From NCBI GenBank assembly GCA_024690605.1, contig JAILOV010000029.1:1-59236 (forward strand): a stretch of 59,236 nt of DNA, written 5' to 3'. Made by a program: the position numbers and the translations under genes. Below are positions 1-8,464 of the stretch, piece by piece. Every line of letters starts with the position of its first letter. Position 1 is the stretch's first letter. This DNA comes from Lachnospiraceae bacterium (lineage in GTDB: Bacteria; Bacillota; Clostridia; Lachnospirales; Lachnospiraceae). Under the pieces are notes generated by a model. It was not told where the DNA came from. It did not search any database and saw only the letters and a list, made by a program, of their open reading frames with translations.

Positions 1-1342
1 CACAGTACTGGCCGTCCTCCCGGTACAGAGCCGTGACCGGCACCAGGATCGCGCCGTCGCTCTCATGAAGCGTAAAGCGCACCGTCACCTGATAACCGTC
101 CTTGTATTCCTCCCCCGGCTCGCACGAGACCATGACTGTCGTGCGGTATTCCTTCAGACCCAGGGAAGAGACCGACTCCTGCGCGTAATCATAGATCTCA
201 GCGATCGTCCCCTCGATGATCTGTTCTCCCTGTCGCGTGTTCCATATCACCTCCACGGGGTCCCCCTCATGCAGAAAGTATTCCAGATCCGTTCTGACAC
301 TGCATTCCACGAGGCAGTTTTCCCGTCCGGTCTTCAGCACGGCGAGCGTCTCTCCCTCCGATACCCTGTCGAGCGTTTTCACCGGCAGTTCCGCAAGAAT
401 GCCGTCACAGGGAGCCTTGATCTCACATGCCTCGATCCTGTGATCGATGCCGGAGAGTTCCTCCTCCTTGGCGGCGATCTGCGCGTCCAGAGAGGCAATC
501 GCCGCAGTCTCCGCTTCCTTCCCCATCCGGCTCTTTAAGCTGCTGACCTGTGTCTCCAGAACACCGATCGCCTGCCTGGCGCTCTCCAGCGTGTACTGAC
601 GGTACTTTCTGTCCAGATCCTTGGCCTGCGGGTTTTCTCCCGTTCCCGTGTAGTCCCACGCCTGATCGGAGGCGGCTCCTGCCTTTTCCTTGGCTTCCGC
701 CCACGCGGCCTGTTTGTCGTAATACCGCTGCTCGATCTCCCGGAAGGCATACTCGTCGATAATCCCTTCATCCTTGTCCTTCTTGGCCCGTCCGTATTCG
801 CTCTCCGCAAAGACCACTTCCGCCCCGGCCACATTGTACTGTGCCCGCATCAGATCTAGATACTTGCCGGGTGTGATCTCCTTGATCCCGTTCAGCTGAT
901 CCAGCTCCGTATCGGTCTTCAGCTTCGCGATCTGCGCCTCGATCTCCTTTACCTGACCCGAGAGCTCCCGTCTGACCTGTTTGGCTTCCGCTCTGACCTG
1001 TTCCTTCTGCGCATTCATGCTGTCTATCTCGCTCAGCACCTGATTGCGCGAGATCTCATACTCGCGGGGCGAAACCCTGGCGATGATCTGCCCCTTCTTC
1101 ACGGTATCGTTCCTGCGCACGGGTGTCTGGGTCACCTCCCCGGCGATCTCGGACGTGATCACATGCTCGTCGTAGCGCCTGACGATCCCGGCCTCCTTTG
1201 CCGTATCCCGATAGGAAGAACTCTCCGCATGCGCCGCCTCCACCTCATCCGGTGCGGTCATCACCCAGACGGCCGCTCCGACCGCAACGACGAGCGCCGC
1301 GATGATCAGGATCCTGCCGATCAGCTTTTTCTTCTGTGCCAT
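1..1342 (-). CDS. HlyD-family periplasmic adaptor-like subunit of ABC exporter (3' end outside window)
   Basis: Membrane-fusion/adaptor subunit of a tripartite ABC exporter. The N-terminus has a basic MAQKKK start followed by one membrane segment (about residues 7-27). A biotinyl-lipoyl-like half follows (TPVRRNDTVKKGQIIARV), then a long coiled-coil hairpin (about 85-260, rich in Glu/Lys/Ala), the second lipoyl half (IKAPCDGILAELPV) and a beta-barrel region. The reading frame is still open at base 1, so the C-terminus is missing. ATG at 1342 lies two bases after the permease stop (TGA-AG-ATG) and has AGAGGAG upstream, so it is co-translated with the permease. In Firmicutes this arrangement resembles YknX-YknY-YknZ. 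The exported substrate is unknown; small double-glycine proteins lie just upstream. Family call firm, substrate not. Confidence 0.88.
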   Translation of the reverse strand, partial: MAQKKKLIGRILIIAALVVAVGAAVWVMTAPDEVEAAHAESSSYRDTAKEAGIVRRYDEHVITSEIAGEVTQTPVRRNDTVKKGQIIARVSPREYEISRNQVLSEIDSMNAQKEQVRAEAKQVRRELSGQVKEIEAQIAKLKTDTELDQLNGIKEITPGKYLDLMRAQYNVAGAEVVFAESEYGRAKKDKDEGIIDEYAFREIEQRYYDKQAAWAEAKEKAGAASDQAWDYTGTGENPQAKDLDRKYRQYTLESARQAIGVLETQVSSLKSRMGKEAETAAIASLDAQIAAKEEELSGIDHRIEACEIKAPCDGILAELPVKTLDRVSEGETLAVLKTGRENCLVECSVRTDLEYFLHEGDPVEVIWNTRQGEQIIEGTIAEIYDYAQESVSSLGLKEYRTTVMVSCEPGEEYKDGYQVTVRFTLHESDGAILVPVTALYREDGQYC

Positions 1343-1344
1343 CT

Positions 1345-3696
1345 TCAGCTCCTCTCTTTCAGTACATCTGTCAGATCCATGCCGGTCATTTCACGATATC
1401 CGGAAAACATGGAGAACAGTGTCACAAGAACACACCCCATGAGCGCCAGCAGATAATCCGCCGGGCGTATCGCCAGATCGCATACGTATTTTTCATCTTC
1501 CATCGCCATATCAAACAGCGCTTTCATCACAGGCATCAGGCCGGCTGTCATCGCCACCCCCGCGATCATGGCAAACACCTGCTCGAGCACGATCATCTCC
1601 AGGATCTCCCCGCGGCGCATCCCGAGCACCATCAGTGTGCCGAATTCCGTCTTGCGCTCGCGCAGGTTCATGCTGATGATCCCATAGATCATCACGCCCC
1701 CCGACAGGATCGCAAAGGCAGCGACAAGATAGGAGATCACGATGACCGGTGCGTTCATGACACGATATTCCTCCAGCGCGCGCTCATTGTCCACGATATA
1801 GGCGATATTCGAAGCGTCCCGCAGTATATGCAGAAAATCCGCTTTGTGATCCCGCTCCACACTGCACAGAACGATATTTGCCGTCGGCTCCTGGTCAAAG
1901 ACCCTGCAGAAAGTATCCATCGTCATCCAGGCGTGAAACCCGTTATAGGTGTCAAAAACCGCCCCCACCGGCAGCCGGATCTCCTCCCGTCCGAAGGCCG
2001 ACTCCTGCAGCGTGATCAGATCCCCCTCCTGCACGCCCAGCTTTCTCGCCGTCTGAAGGTCCAGCAGGATGGCATCCTCCGGCGGTGTGAGAACGCGGTT
2101 TCTGTTATCGATCACATTGAGAAGCCCCCCCGCCGGATCATAGGCCACCATGTTACATAAGGCGGTATGGTTGCCGGCTCTCAGGTTCACAAAGAAACTC
2201 GCGGCGGGTTCGGCGTCAACCACGTGATCCAGCGACAGAACCTCCCGCCGGACAGATTCCGGGGAAGCGTTTCCGGAAAGCACCAGTTTGCAGTCTCCCG
2301 CCTCCTGCAGCTGCACCGTTTTGTCGGAACTGTCGCTCACGTAGGTTCCGAGCGCAAAGGCACAGGTGATCAGAGCGATCGGAAAACTGATGGAGAAAGC
2401 GATCACCGCCGTGCGGAAGGGATTCCGGAAGATCGCCCTGACCGCGATACTCTGCCTGCTGTTTAAGCATTTCTGAAGCCATTCCGGCAGGTTGAGCGTT
2501 CTTCCCACTTTGGGCGCCGCCGGCCGCATGCTCTCGGACGGCTGGATCGAGACGGCATCACGGACGCCCAGCCACGCGGAGAGCATCCCGGTTCCAACGC
2601 CGAACAGCAGACCGATCAGGCGCGGCGTCAGAAAGAAGTGATAGGTCACGTTCGGCAGGGAATAATAAGTGGCGGAGTCTATCAGCAGGTAGCTGCCGAT
2701 CGGATAAGCGCAGAACATCGCGATCACGCTCCCCGCCAGGCCGATCACGGCGGAGAACTGCAGATAGATCTTCAGGATCTCGGTATTCGTGGCGCCCATT
2801 GCCTTGAGGGTGCCGATGACGGTGCGTTCATTATCGATCGCCTTTTTCAGGATGATATAGACCATGAAGGCGGCACCGGCAAGGAACAGCACCGGGATGA
2901 TGTAGCTGACGATCTCAAAGGTTTCGATCTCCGATATCATCGTGTCATACGCATCCTGCTTTTCACCGGTGGTGATGTAGATGACATCCCCCATCTCCTT
3001 CAGCCGTTCTTCCACGAGGTTTTTCATGATCCGAGGGTCCGCCCCCGCGTCCAGCCGGATCCCGACCTCATTCACGACACCGGACTGCCCCGTGATCTGT
3101 GCGAGCCGGTCCTTGTCCACCGCAGCGAACGCGTAAAGATCGTCGATAGGTGCCTGGATATCACTGCTGGGGACATAGTAGATATACTGCGGGCAGATCG
3201 CTGTCCCGGCGTAGGTCAGCTCCGTGCGGACACCGTGATAGACAACGGAAAGCGCTTCTCCCTGCGAAAACTGCCGTTTATTCTGCATGGCCTGGCTGCA
3301 GCAGATCTCCGTGCTCCCGATCGTTCCGTCATCGGTAGAGAGCCCGATCCTGTTCAGCGTATCCTCCGGTGTATAGGCCAGGAGGTGAAGCATCACGATG
3401 CGATCCTCGTCCGTCTCGAGCCGCACATCCGCGGTCTGTCTGCCGAAAACGGCGCTCACGCCTTCGATGTCCATGAGGCTCTCGAGCTCGCTCTCCGTGA
3501 TCCCGTCGACGTCCGCGAAGAGATCGGCGTAGTCATACGCGTGGAAATACGGGATCGCGTTCTCCCTGAGGTTCTTCGCGTAATCATAGAGGCCGATGAA
3601 TACCGTGACGGCCAGCGCGATGATCAGCACCGTACCGCCGTATTGGATCCAGTTTTTTCCGGCCCCGCGCAGGACATTTTTTGCATACTGGCGCAT
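1345..3696 (-). CDS. ABC transporter permease with two FtsX-like halves (MacB/LolC type)
   Basis: Membrane subunit of the exporter, 783 residues. A first membrane segment near the N-terminus (WIQYGGTVLIIALAV) precedes a large extracytoplasmic domain, then three membrane segments form the first FtsX block (about 260-385). A further segment (about 430), a second extracytoplasmic domain and three C-terminal segments form the second block. At least eight segments are visible. I start it at the ATG at 3696, which overlaps the ATPase stop codon as TAATG; a GTG at 3702 is possible but adds only two residues. It is mechanotransmission-type rather than a substrate-channel transporter by family. Operon order is ATPase, permease, adaptor. 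Confidence 0.9.
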   Translation of the reverse strand: MRQYAKNVLRGAGKNWIQYGGTVLIIALAVTVFIGLYDYAKNLRENAIPYFHAYDYADLFADVDGITESELESLMDIEGVSAVFGRQTADVRLETDEDRIVMLHLLAYTPEDTLNRIGLSTDDGTIGSTEICCSQAMQNKRQFSQGEALSVVYHGVRTELTYAGTAICPQYIYYVPSSDIQAPIDDLYAFAAVDKDRLAQITGQSGVVNEVGIRLDAGADPRIMKNLVEERLKEMGDVIYITTGEKQDAYDTMISEIETFEIVSYIIPVLFLAGAAFMVYIILKKAIDNERTVIGTLKAMGATNTEILKIYLQFSAVIGLAGSVIAMFCAYPIGSYLLIDSATYYSLPNVTYHFFLTPRLIGLLFGVGTGMLSAWLGVRDAVSIQPSESMRPAAPKVGRTLNLPEWLQKCLNSRQSIAVRAIFRNPFRTAVIAFSISFPIALITCAFALGTYVSDSSDKTVQLQEAGDCKLVLSGNASPESVRREVLSLDHVVDAEPAASFFVNLRAGNHTALCNMVAYDPAGGLLNVIDNRNRVLTPPEDAILLDLQTARKLGVQEGDLITLQESAFGREEIRLPVGAVFDTYNGFHAWMTMDTFCRVFDQEPTANIVLCSVERDHKADFLHILRDASNIAYIVDNERALEEYRVMNAPVIVISYLVAAFAILSGGVMIYGIISMNLRERKTEFGTLMVLGMRRGEILEMIVLEQVFAMIAGVAMTAGLMPVMKALFDMAMEDEKYVCDLAIRPADYLLALMGCVLVTLFSMFSGYREMTGMDLTDVLKERS

Positions 3697-4397
3697 TACC
3701 ACTTCACCTCGCCGGGATGAAGCGGATGCTCGTTGTGCTCCACCTCCCCGATCACGCCGTCGCGGAAATGGATCACCCGGTCCGCGATCTGCGCGATCAG
3801 AACGTTGTGTGTCACCATGATGATCGTCGTGCCGTGCTCCTTATTGTATTCCGTCAGAAGCGTCAGCACCTCCTCACCGGTCTTGATATCCAGCGCTCCC
3901 GTCGGTTCGTCGCACAAAAGCAGCTCCGGATTCTTGCAGAGGGCGCGAGCGATGGCGACACGCTGCTGCTGGCCGCCGGACATGCCCGACGGGTAGTGTT
4001 CCTTTCGATCCGCCAGCCCCACGCGTTCAAGCATTTCCCCGGCATCCAGCGGATGGTCGGAGAGCTCGGCGGCCACCTGCACATTCTCCAGTGCGGACAG
4101 GTTGGGGAGCAGATTGTAGAACTGAAAGACAAATCCGATGTGCTTTCTCCGGTACTCGATGAGATCCTTCGTTTTCATCTCATGGATCGGTTCGTCGCGA
4201 TAGTACAGTTCCCCGGAGGTGATGGTCTCGATCCCGCCGATGATGTTGAGCATCGTGCTCTTGCCGGAGCCGGACGGTCCGAGGATCACCACGAATTCGC
4301 CTTCCTCAATGGTGAGATCGACACCTTTTAAAACCTTTGTGACGGTCTCCCCCACCTGAAAATCCTTCTTCAGTTGATGTGATCTGAGTATGGGCAT
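3696..4397 (-). CDS. ABC transporter ATP-binding protein, LolD/MacB type
   Basis: Cytoplasmic ATPase that powers the FtsX-type permease. It has Walker A (GPSGSGKST), a Q-loop (FVFQFYNLLPNLSALENV), the signature MSGGQQQRVAIARAL, Walker B (LLLCDEPTGALD) and the switch histidine (IIMVTHN). At 233 residues it has the normal length. The ATG at 4397 (MPILRSHQLKKDF) is chosen because the family begins here and AGGGGA lies about 10 bases upstream; an upstream in-frame ATG at 4445 would add 16 Gly/Pro-rich residues with no Shine-Dalgarno site. It is first gene of the exporter operon, read from an extended -10 promoter at 4500-4508. Confidence 0.93.
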   Translation of the reverse strand: MPILRSHQLKKDFQVGETVTKVLKGVDLTIEEGEFVVILGPSGSGKSTMLNIIGGIETITSGELYYRDEPIHEMKTKDLIEYRRKHIGFVFQFYNLLPNLSALENVQVAAELSDHPLDAGEMLERVGLADRKEHYPSGMSGGQQQRVAIARALCKNPELLLCDEPTGALDIKTGEEVLTLLTEYNKEHGTTIIMVTHNVLIAQIADRVIHFRDGVIGEVEHNEHPLHPGEVKW

Positions 4398-4477
4398 ATC
4401 TTTGCTGTCCCCTGTGGATCCTTCTGCCGGTCCCCGGCCCGGCATGTTTGCCCGTCATATCTTTAGGGCAAAGTCGC

Positions 4478-4495
4478 TTCGTGCCTGTACACGAA
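4478..4495. promoter_or_regulatory. Inverted repeat TTCGTG-N6-CACGAA, possible operator
   Basis: A perfect 6-base inverted repeat with a 6-base spacer. It covers the predicted transcription start of the leftward exporter promoter (-10 at 4500-4505), the usual place for a repressor site. No dedicated regulator gene is adjacent, although padR is about 4 kb away. Function inferred only from position and symmetry. Confidence 0.4.
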
Positions 4496-4499
4496 AATG

Positions 4500-4508
4500 A
4501 TTATAACA
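4500..4508 (-). promoter_or_regulatory. Extended -10 promoter for the ABC exporter operon
   Basis: Read on the minus strand this is TGTTATAAT, a consensus -10 with the TGn extension; no good -35 hexamer is visible 16-18 bases upstream, as is typical for extended -10 promoters. The start would lie near 4493, giving a leader of about 95 bases to the ATPase start codon. Confidence 0.55.
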
Positions 4509-4544
4509 CACAGTGAAAAAAGATGGCGATTTCCCGGATCCGAC

Positions 4545-4553
4545 TGGTATAAT
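4545..4553 (+). promoter_or_regulatory. Extended -10 promoter for the 76-aa leader-type protein
   Basis: TGGTATAAT, a consensus extended -10. Transcription would start near 4560, about 50 bases before the ATG at 4610. It is back to back with the exporter promoter at 4500-4508, so the two units could share regulation. Confidence 0.6.
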
Positions 4554-4609
4554 ATGATAAAGGTGTCCGAACAGGGACCGATATGCAAATCGATGGGAGG
4601 TACACAGAC

Positions 4610-4840
4610 ATGGAAAACGGACAGGACCGCAACGAACACCGGCTGGGCGATCAGGATCTCGTGCAGGTAAACGGCGGCGCGGGCGGACGCAACAAAGGGG
4701 AAACGAAGGAGCCGACAGCGAACGAGCCGATCGCAACGGTTGATATGATGTGCCCGATCTGTCAGAAGATGCGGACCGTTGATATCTATTCCGGTTCACG
4801 CGGCATCGCACGCGTGTGTCTTCATAAATTCATGGCGTAA
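4610..4840 (+). CDS. Small Cys-containing protein with double-glycine leader-like N-terminus
   Basis: 76 residues. The start at 4610 has GGGAGG 9 bases upstream; an in-frame ATG at 4583 lacks a site. The N-terminal part LGDQDLVQVNGG (12-23) looks like a double-glycine leader as found in bacteriocin and peptide-pheromone precursors (acidic/hydrophobic stretch ending in GG). The remaining 53 residues are Gly-, Lys- and Thr-rich and end in a segment with Cys48-x2-Cys51 and Cys70, so the mature part could bind metal or carry a disulfide. It is divergent from the exporter operon. No C39-type peptidase/transporter is in the window, so processing is unproven. It could also be a small zinc-ribbon protein. 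I do not recognise a named family. Confidence 0.65.
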   Translation: MENGQDRNEHRLGDQDLVQVNGGAGGRNKGETKEPTANEPIATVDMMCPICQKMRTVDIYSGSRGIARVCLHKFMA

Positions 4841-4860
4841 TGCCCGATTCTTCGGATATC

Positions 4861-4895
4861 GCGGCGGATCGCACCTGACCGGAGCGATCCGCCGC
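4861..4895. terminator. Perfect 12-bp stem-loop between convergent genes
   Basis: GCGGCGGATCGC pairs with GCGATCCGCCGC around an 11-base loop, between the stop of the small protein (4840) and the stop of the convergent hypothetical gene (4910). It has no T-run on either side, so it is either a bidirectional terminator of weak type or an RNA 3'-end stabiliser. Confidence 0.5.
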
Positions 4896-4909
4896 AACGC
4901 TGTCTGTCA

Positions 4910-6616
4910 TCACATCGTCAGCGTGTCATCCATCCTGTGGCCGTCACGTCTCGGTCTCCTGCCGGTCTTCGCGACTGCCCGGTCATCAAGTTCCTGAAGC
5001 GTGACATGTTTTTTGCGCACTTCATTCGCGCGCTTCATCACCTTGTCCGCCTCGGCGGGATTGAGTGCTTCCAGGATCCCGAGAGCGCCGGCATAGCGGT
5101 CTTTTCCGGTATCGGTCCACCGCTCCTTGGCCTTGTCCTGCAGATAGATCCCGCAGGTGCGTTCCACTTCCTTCAGATGGACAGCCAGTTCCTTACGCTC
5201 GATCTCCGTCAGTTCATCCCCCAGGTTGGCTCCCTTTCCGCCCTTATCAAGGATCTTCATGACACTTTCGATCGAGTGCATCATCTGCTCATATTCTTTG
5301 CTGTTACTGTGTCCGAACCATCCGCCCTTCGTTTTCTGCATCATCTCATAGAAGGGCGCGATGCGGTCTTTCAGCCCGGCATCCACCTGCTTCTGCGGCC
5401 CGAGGATCGCGTCGTTGTGTTTCTGAAGCCTCGCCTTCAGACCATGCGGCTCATCCAGGCCGCCAACCCTGCCGGCGAGGATATTGCTGTCTGACTCCTT
5501 AACGGTCAGGGGCTTATCTCCGGAAAAAGGATGATAGGCCGAAGCCAGATCACTGATCTCCGACAACCTCCTCTGCAGCCCGGTGAAAATGGCCCGCCGG
5601 GAGGTGTCATAAAGGAATCCCTCATCCATCGCGGATTCGCAGAGACGCTCCGCGCCCTGGATCTTCTCAACGATATCCTGTGCTTCCTTGCCCTCGACAT
5701 CGGACGGATCCATGGCGACATCGCTCCGGATCCCGCGCAGAACACCGCGGGTCTCCTGCATCATCATACTGTCTCCGACGGTAATGCCCTTGTCGAGACC
5801 CTGCTGCATTTCCCGCAGATTCGCCGCGGCCCTGCCGATGCCGTGCGGCCGCTTGTTTCTGTCATCCATACCCGGATAGTCCCAGATCTCACCGATCATC
5901 CCGGCCAGTTCCTCGTCCGACATCTTTGTGCAGAATGTCCGGAAGATATCCGGATATCCCTCGCTGTCAGGCACCAGTGCGGTATTGAACCGCTCTGCCG
6001 CTGCGATCGCCCCCGTCAGTCTGGTCTTCATGCCCGCGTCATAGGTCTGCTGGTCGATGGTGCCGGGTGCTTGCCGGATCGTTTCCAGAACTTCCGTGTC
6101 ATAGCCAAACAGGCCTGCGGAATAACATAACAGGTCAAAAGCGGTGCCCGCGTCCGGATGCTGTCTCAGCGCCGCATCATCGGGGATCGTATCGATCGCG
6201 CCGAGTAGCTTCTGGGTCACCGTGCCGAGCTCCGTTCGATACGGATCCAGTGCGTCATCCCGGTCGGAAAGCGCGCGCTCCATATGATCCTGCATGGCAG
6301 ACAGATAACTGTCGAGGAACGGTTCCCTGCGCAGAAGATCCTTTTCCTGTTCCCTTATGGTGCGGATCACATCGAGATAGGCCTGCATATGCGGCCCCGC
6401 GGCTTTTGCCGCCTCTTCTCCCGCAACGATGATCCTGAGATCGCTGCTGCTGTGGAAAACGTTCCAGTCCCTGTCATGATCGAGCGCGCTTTTGATCGCG
6501 TCATAATTCAGTGCGTCGATCCGGTCTCTGTACGCGGCAAGCTGCGGAAACCGTGCAGGATCGAGAACGGATTTAAAATTCTTCAGTACCACCGGATCCA
6601 GTTGCGTAATGTTCAT
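4910..6616 (-). CDS. Hypothetical protein, paralogue of the 41539-43113 product
   Basis: 568 residues, no signal peptide, no membrane segment, predicted almost entirely helical and rich in charged residues; I do not recognise a named family. The start at 6616 (MNITQLDPVV) is preceded by AAGGGGG at a good distance; an upstream in-frame ATG lacks this. The last 150 residues contain SNSKEYEQMMHSIESVMKIL, which aligns with SSPEYERMKKAVDEVCKI in the 524-aa protein at 41539-43113, followed in both by a Leu/Ala-rich helix, a Cys-containing helix and a Lys/Arg-rich tail. It is the last gene of a unit after the small leader-type protein and the degenerate kinase (gap 45 bases). Function unknown. Confidence 0.75.
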   Translation of the reverse strand: MNITQLDPVVLKNFKSVLDPARFPQLAAYRDRIDALNYDAIKSALDHDRDWNVFHSSSDLRIIVAGEEAAKAAGPHMQAYLDVIRTIREQEKDLLRREPFLDSYLSAMQDHMERALSDRDDALDPYRTELGTVTQKLLGAIDTIPDDAALRQHPDAGTAFDLLCYSAGLFGYDTEVLETIRQAPGTIDQQTYDAGMKTRLTGAIAAAERFNTALVPDSEGYPDIFRTFCTKMSDEELAGMIGEIWDYPGMDDRNKRPHGIGRAAANLREMQQGLDKGITVGDSMMMQETRGVLRGIRSDVAMDPSDVEGKEAQDIVEKIQGAERLCESAMDEGFLYDTSRRAIFTGLQRRLSEISDLASAYHPFSGDKPLTVKESDSNILAGRVGGLDEPHGLKARLQKHNDAILGPQKQVDAGLKDRIAPFYEMMQKTKGGWFGHSNSKEYEQMMHSIESVMKILDKGGKGANLGDELTEIERKELAVHLKEVERTCGIYLQDKAKERWTDTGKDRYAGALGILEALNPAEADKVMKRANEVRKKHVTLQELDDRAVAKTGRRPRRDGHRMDDTLTM

Positions 6617-6661
6617 GGCAGATTCCCCCTTCTGTCTCAATACACGTTTCCGATACGAAAA

Positions 6662-8170
6662 TCACACTATCCCGAAGAAAGCGGGATCTCCGGCGGATTC
6701 GCCGCTTACCGTCTGCTGTTTGATATCAAAGGAAAAAGTCGATCCGATCCCATAGGTGCTTTCCACCCGGAGCACGGATCCCATGAGCTGAAGAAGTCTG
6801 CGCGCGACGCTCAGCCCGAACCCTTTTTCCTCAAAGCCCTGTTCTCCCTCTCTGACAGGCTGATCAAAATCCGAAAACAGCTTCGGCAGATCATCGGAAC
6901 GGATGCCGATCCCGGTATCCCTGACCGCCACCTGCAGGATGACGGCGTCCGGCGTGTTCGCCGGCTTCTCAAAACCGACATGCAGCGTCACGCTTCCTCT
7001 CTCCGTATAGCGGACGGCATTGGCCAGCAGATTGGCGATCACCTGCCTCAGATGCTCTTCATCGCCGCACAGCCTCCGGGGGAGATCCGCGTCGACTTCC
7101 GATTTCAGTACAAGTCCCTTCTCCTCGGCCTGCGGCCGGAAAATATCGACGAGATCGCGAATGACGATCGTCGGATCATATTCCGTCGGAACGATCTGCA
7201 ATGTTCCCGCTTCGATCTCCGAAAAGGTCGTCATGTTACCGATCCGTTCGAGGAGTTCCGTCCCCGTCCGCCGGATCGTGCCGGTAAAGGAACGGATCAC
7301 CTCGTCCCCGGTCCTGTTCAGGATCTTGTCATTCACGGCAAGCATCGCCCGGACGGGCTCTCTCGTCTCCCGGGACATGTCGGCGATAAAGTCGGCCTGT
7401 GCCCGGCTGGTTTCGTCCGCGACTTTCTTTGCCTCATCCAGATCCGTCACGGTGCGCAGGAGATTCCGATAGTCCGGCGTCTCCACACCGATATAGAAGA
7501 TGTAAAGACCGATCACCGCACCGAAATAGTTGTACATGATCCCGCTGCCGATACCAAAGGTGTTCAACAGTTCAAACAGGACACTTCCGATGGTGACGGC
7601 AAACGCGGCCACAGAGGTGATACGGGCGCGCCTGGTCAGTGTGCCGTTCAGTCTGATGAACAGCGTGACCGCGTAGATCAGGAAATAAAGCTCAAACGCA
7701 TAACCGATGAGCACATTGACCCAGATGGGAACCGTGGTCAGCATCGCTTCACCGCGGTAATGGACCAGCTGATAAAAATAGATTGTCGCCGTGAACACAC
7801 CCGCGGAAACGACCAGAAGCGTATTGACGAAAAAGAAGGCCTGCCGGTAGCGGAAATCACCGAAAAAGCCTTCCATATAGAGCGCCATATAATAGGTCAG
7901 AAGCACATTGGCATAGAACACCAGCAGAAGCAGGAGCAGTTTGACGGGCACGGGTGTGGGAAACACGCCGGCATCCCGGAAGATATTGTCCAGAATGCTC
8001 AACAGATCACCGATCACGACCGTGACGGTCAGTGTCCGGAAGGTCAGACTGTGATGGACCTGTCCGGTTCCGAGCGCACAAACCAGAACATACAGAACGA
8101 CGGCAAACACGAGTGCCGCCATTCCGTATGAAATATGGAGCATCGCTTCCAGACCGATGATCTTTACCAT
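6662..8170 (-). CDS. Membrane histidine-kinase-like protein lacking the phospho-accepting histidine
   Basis: 502 residues. About seven membrane segments fill residues 10-230, followed by a HisKA-like helix pair and a HATPase_c domain. The ATPase boxes are present: N box around Asn380/Asn384 (VIANLLANAVRY), G1 DTGIGI (418-423) and G2 GFGLSVARRL (450-). The H box, normally MSHEIRTP, reads MSRETREP (265-272), so the His is Arg267 (codon CGG). It therefore cannot autophosphorylate at the usual place and may act as a pseudokinase, ATP-dependent switch or partner of another kinase. No response regulator is adjacent. It follows the 72-aa leader-type protein by 27 bases and precedes the hypothetical gene by 45, suggesting one transcript. 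Confidence 0.85.
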   Translation of the reverse strand: MVKIIGLEAMLHISYGMAALVFAVVLYVLVCALGTGQVHHSLTFRTLTVTVVIGDLLSILDNIFRDAGVFPTPVPVKLLLLLLVFYANVLLTYYMALYMEGFFGDFRYRQAFFFVNTLLVVSAGVFTATIYFYQLVHYRGEAMLTTVPIWVNVLIGYAFELYFLIYAVTLFIRLNGTLTRRARITSVAAFAVTIGSVLFELLNTFGIGSGIMYNYFGAVIGLYIFYIGVETPDYRNLLRTVTDLDEAKKVADETSRAQADFIADMSRETREPVRAMLAVNDKILNRTGDEVIRSFTGTIRRTGTELLERIGNMTTFSEIEAGTLQIVPTEYDPTIVIRDLVDIFRPQAEEKGLVLKSEVDADLPRRLCGDEEHLRQVIANLLANAVRYTERGSVTLHVGFEKPANTPDAVILQVAVRDTGIGIRSDDLPKLFSDFDQPVREGEQGFEEKGFGLSVARRLLQLMGSVLRVESTYGIGSTFSFDIKQQTVSGESAGDPAFFGIV

Positions 8171-8197
8171 CCTGTCACCCGGAAACAGCTCCCCCTC

Positions 8198-8416
8198 TTA
8201 CAGGATCCGATTGCCGAACCGGTCCTTATCGATGCCATACTCCGTGCATTTCTTGTTCTCACAGCGATAGACCTCGACATTGCATCCTTCGATATGCGCC
8301 TGTCTCCGGTACTTCATGCGGACATTGCATGTACAGAGGGGCGGCGGGTTCAGGTCGCCGTTGCCTGCCGATGTTCCGCCTGCGATCTTTCCCATCTCTT
8401 CATCATTGAGCTGCAT
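8198..8416 (-). CDS. Small Cys-rich protein with double-glycine leader-like N-terminus
   Basis: 72 residues. The ATG at 8416 has AAGGAGG 8 bases upstream. The first 14 residues, MQLNDEEMGKIAGG, match the shape of a short double-glycine leader (LNDEEMxKIxGG). The remainder carries Cys28, Cys30, Cys45, Cys52 and Cys57 (CTC, then RCENKKC), a pattern that could chelate zinc or form disulfides, and ends Lys/Arg/Asp-rich. It is the first gene of a unit with the membrane kinase-like protein, as peptide pheromone genes often are, but no processing transporter or response regulator is present here. Not assigned to a named family; the leader interpretation is inference. Confidence 0.65.
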   Translation of the reverse strand: MQLNDEEMGKIAGGTSAGNGDLNPPPLCTCNVRMKYRRQAHIEGCNVEVYRCENKKCTEYGIDKDRFGNRIL

Positions 8417-8464
8417 GTTCGGATCCTCCTTATTCGGTGAATGCAAGTTTCTTTTATGATGCCC

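Noticed and set aside
4861..4895. Calling this hairpin a standard rho-independent terminator
   Set aside because: No T-run on either strand; kept only as a stem-loop with moderate confidence.
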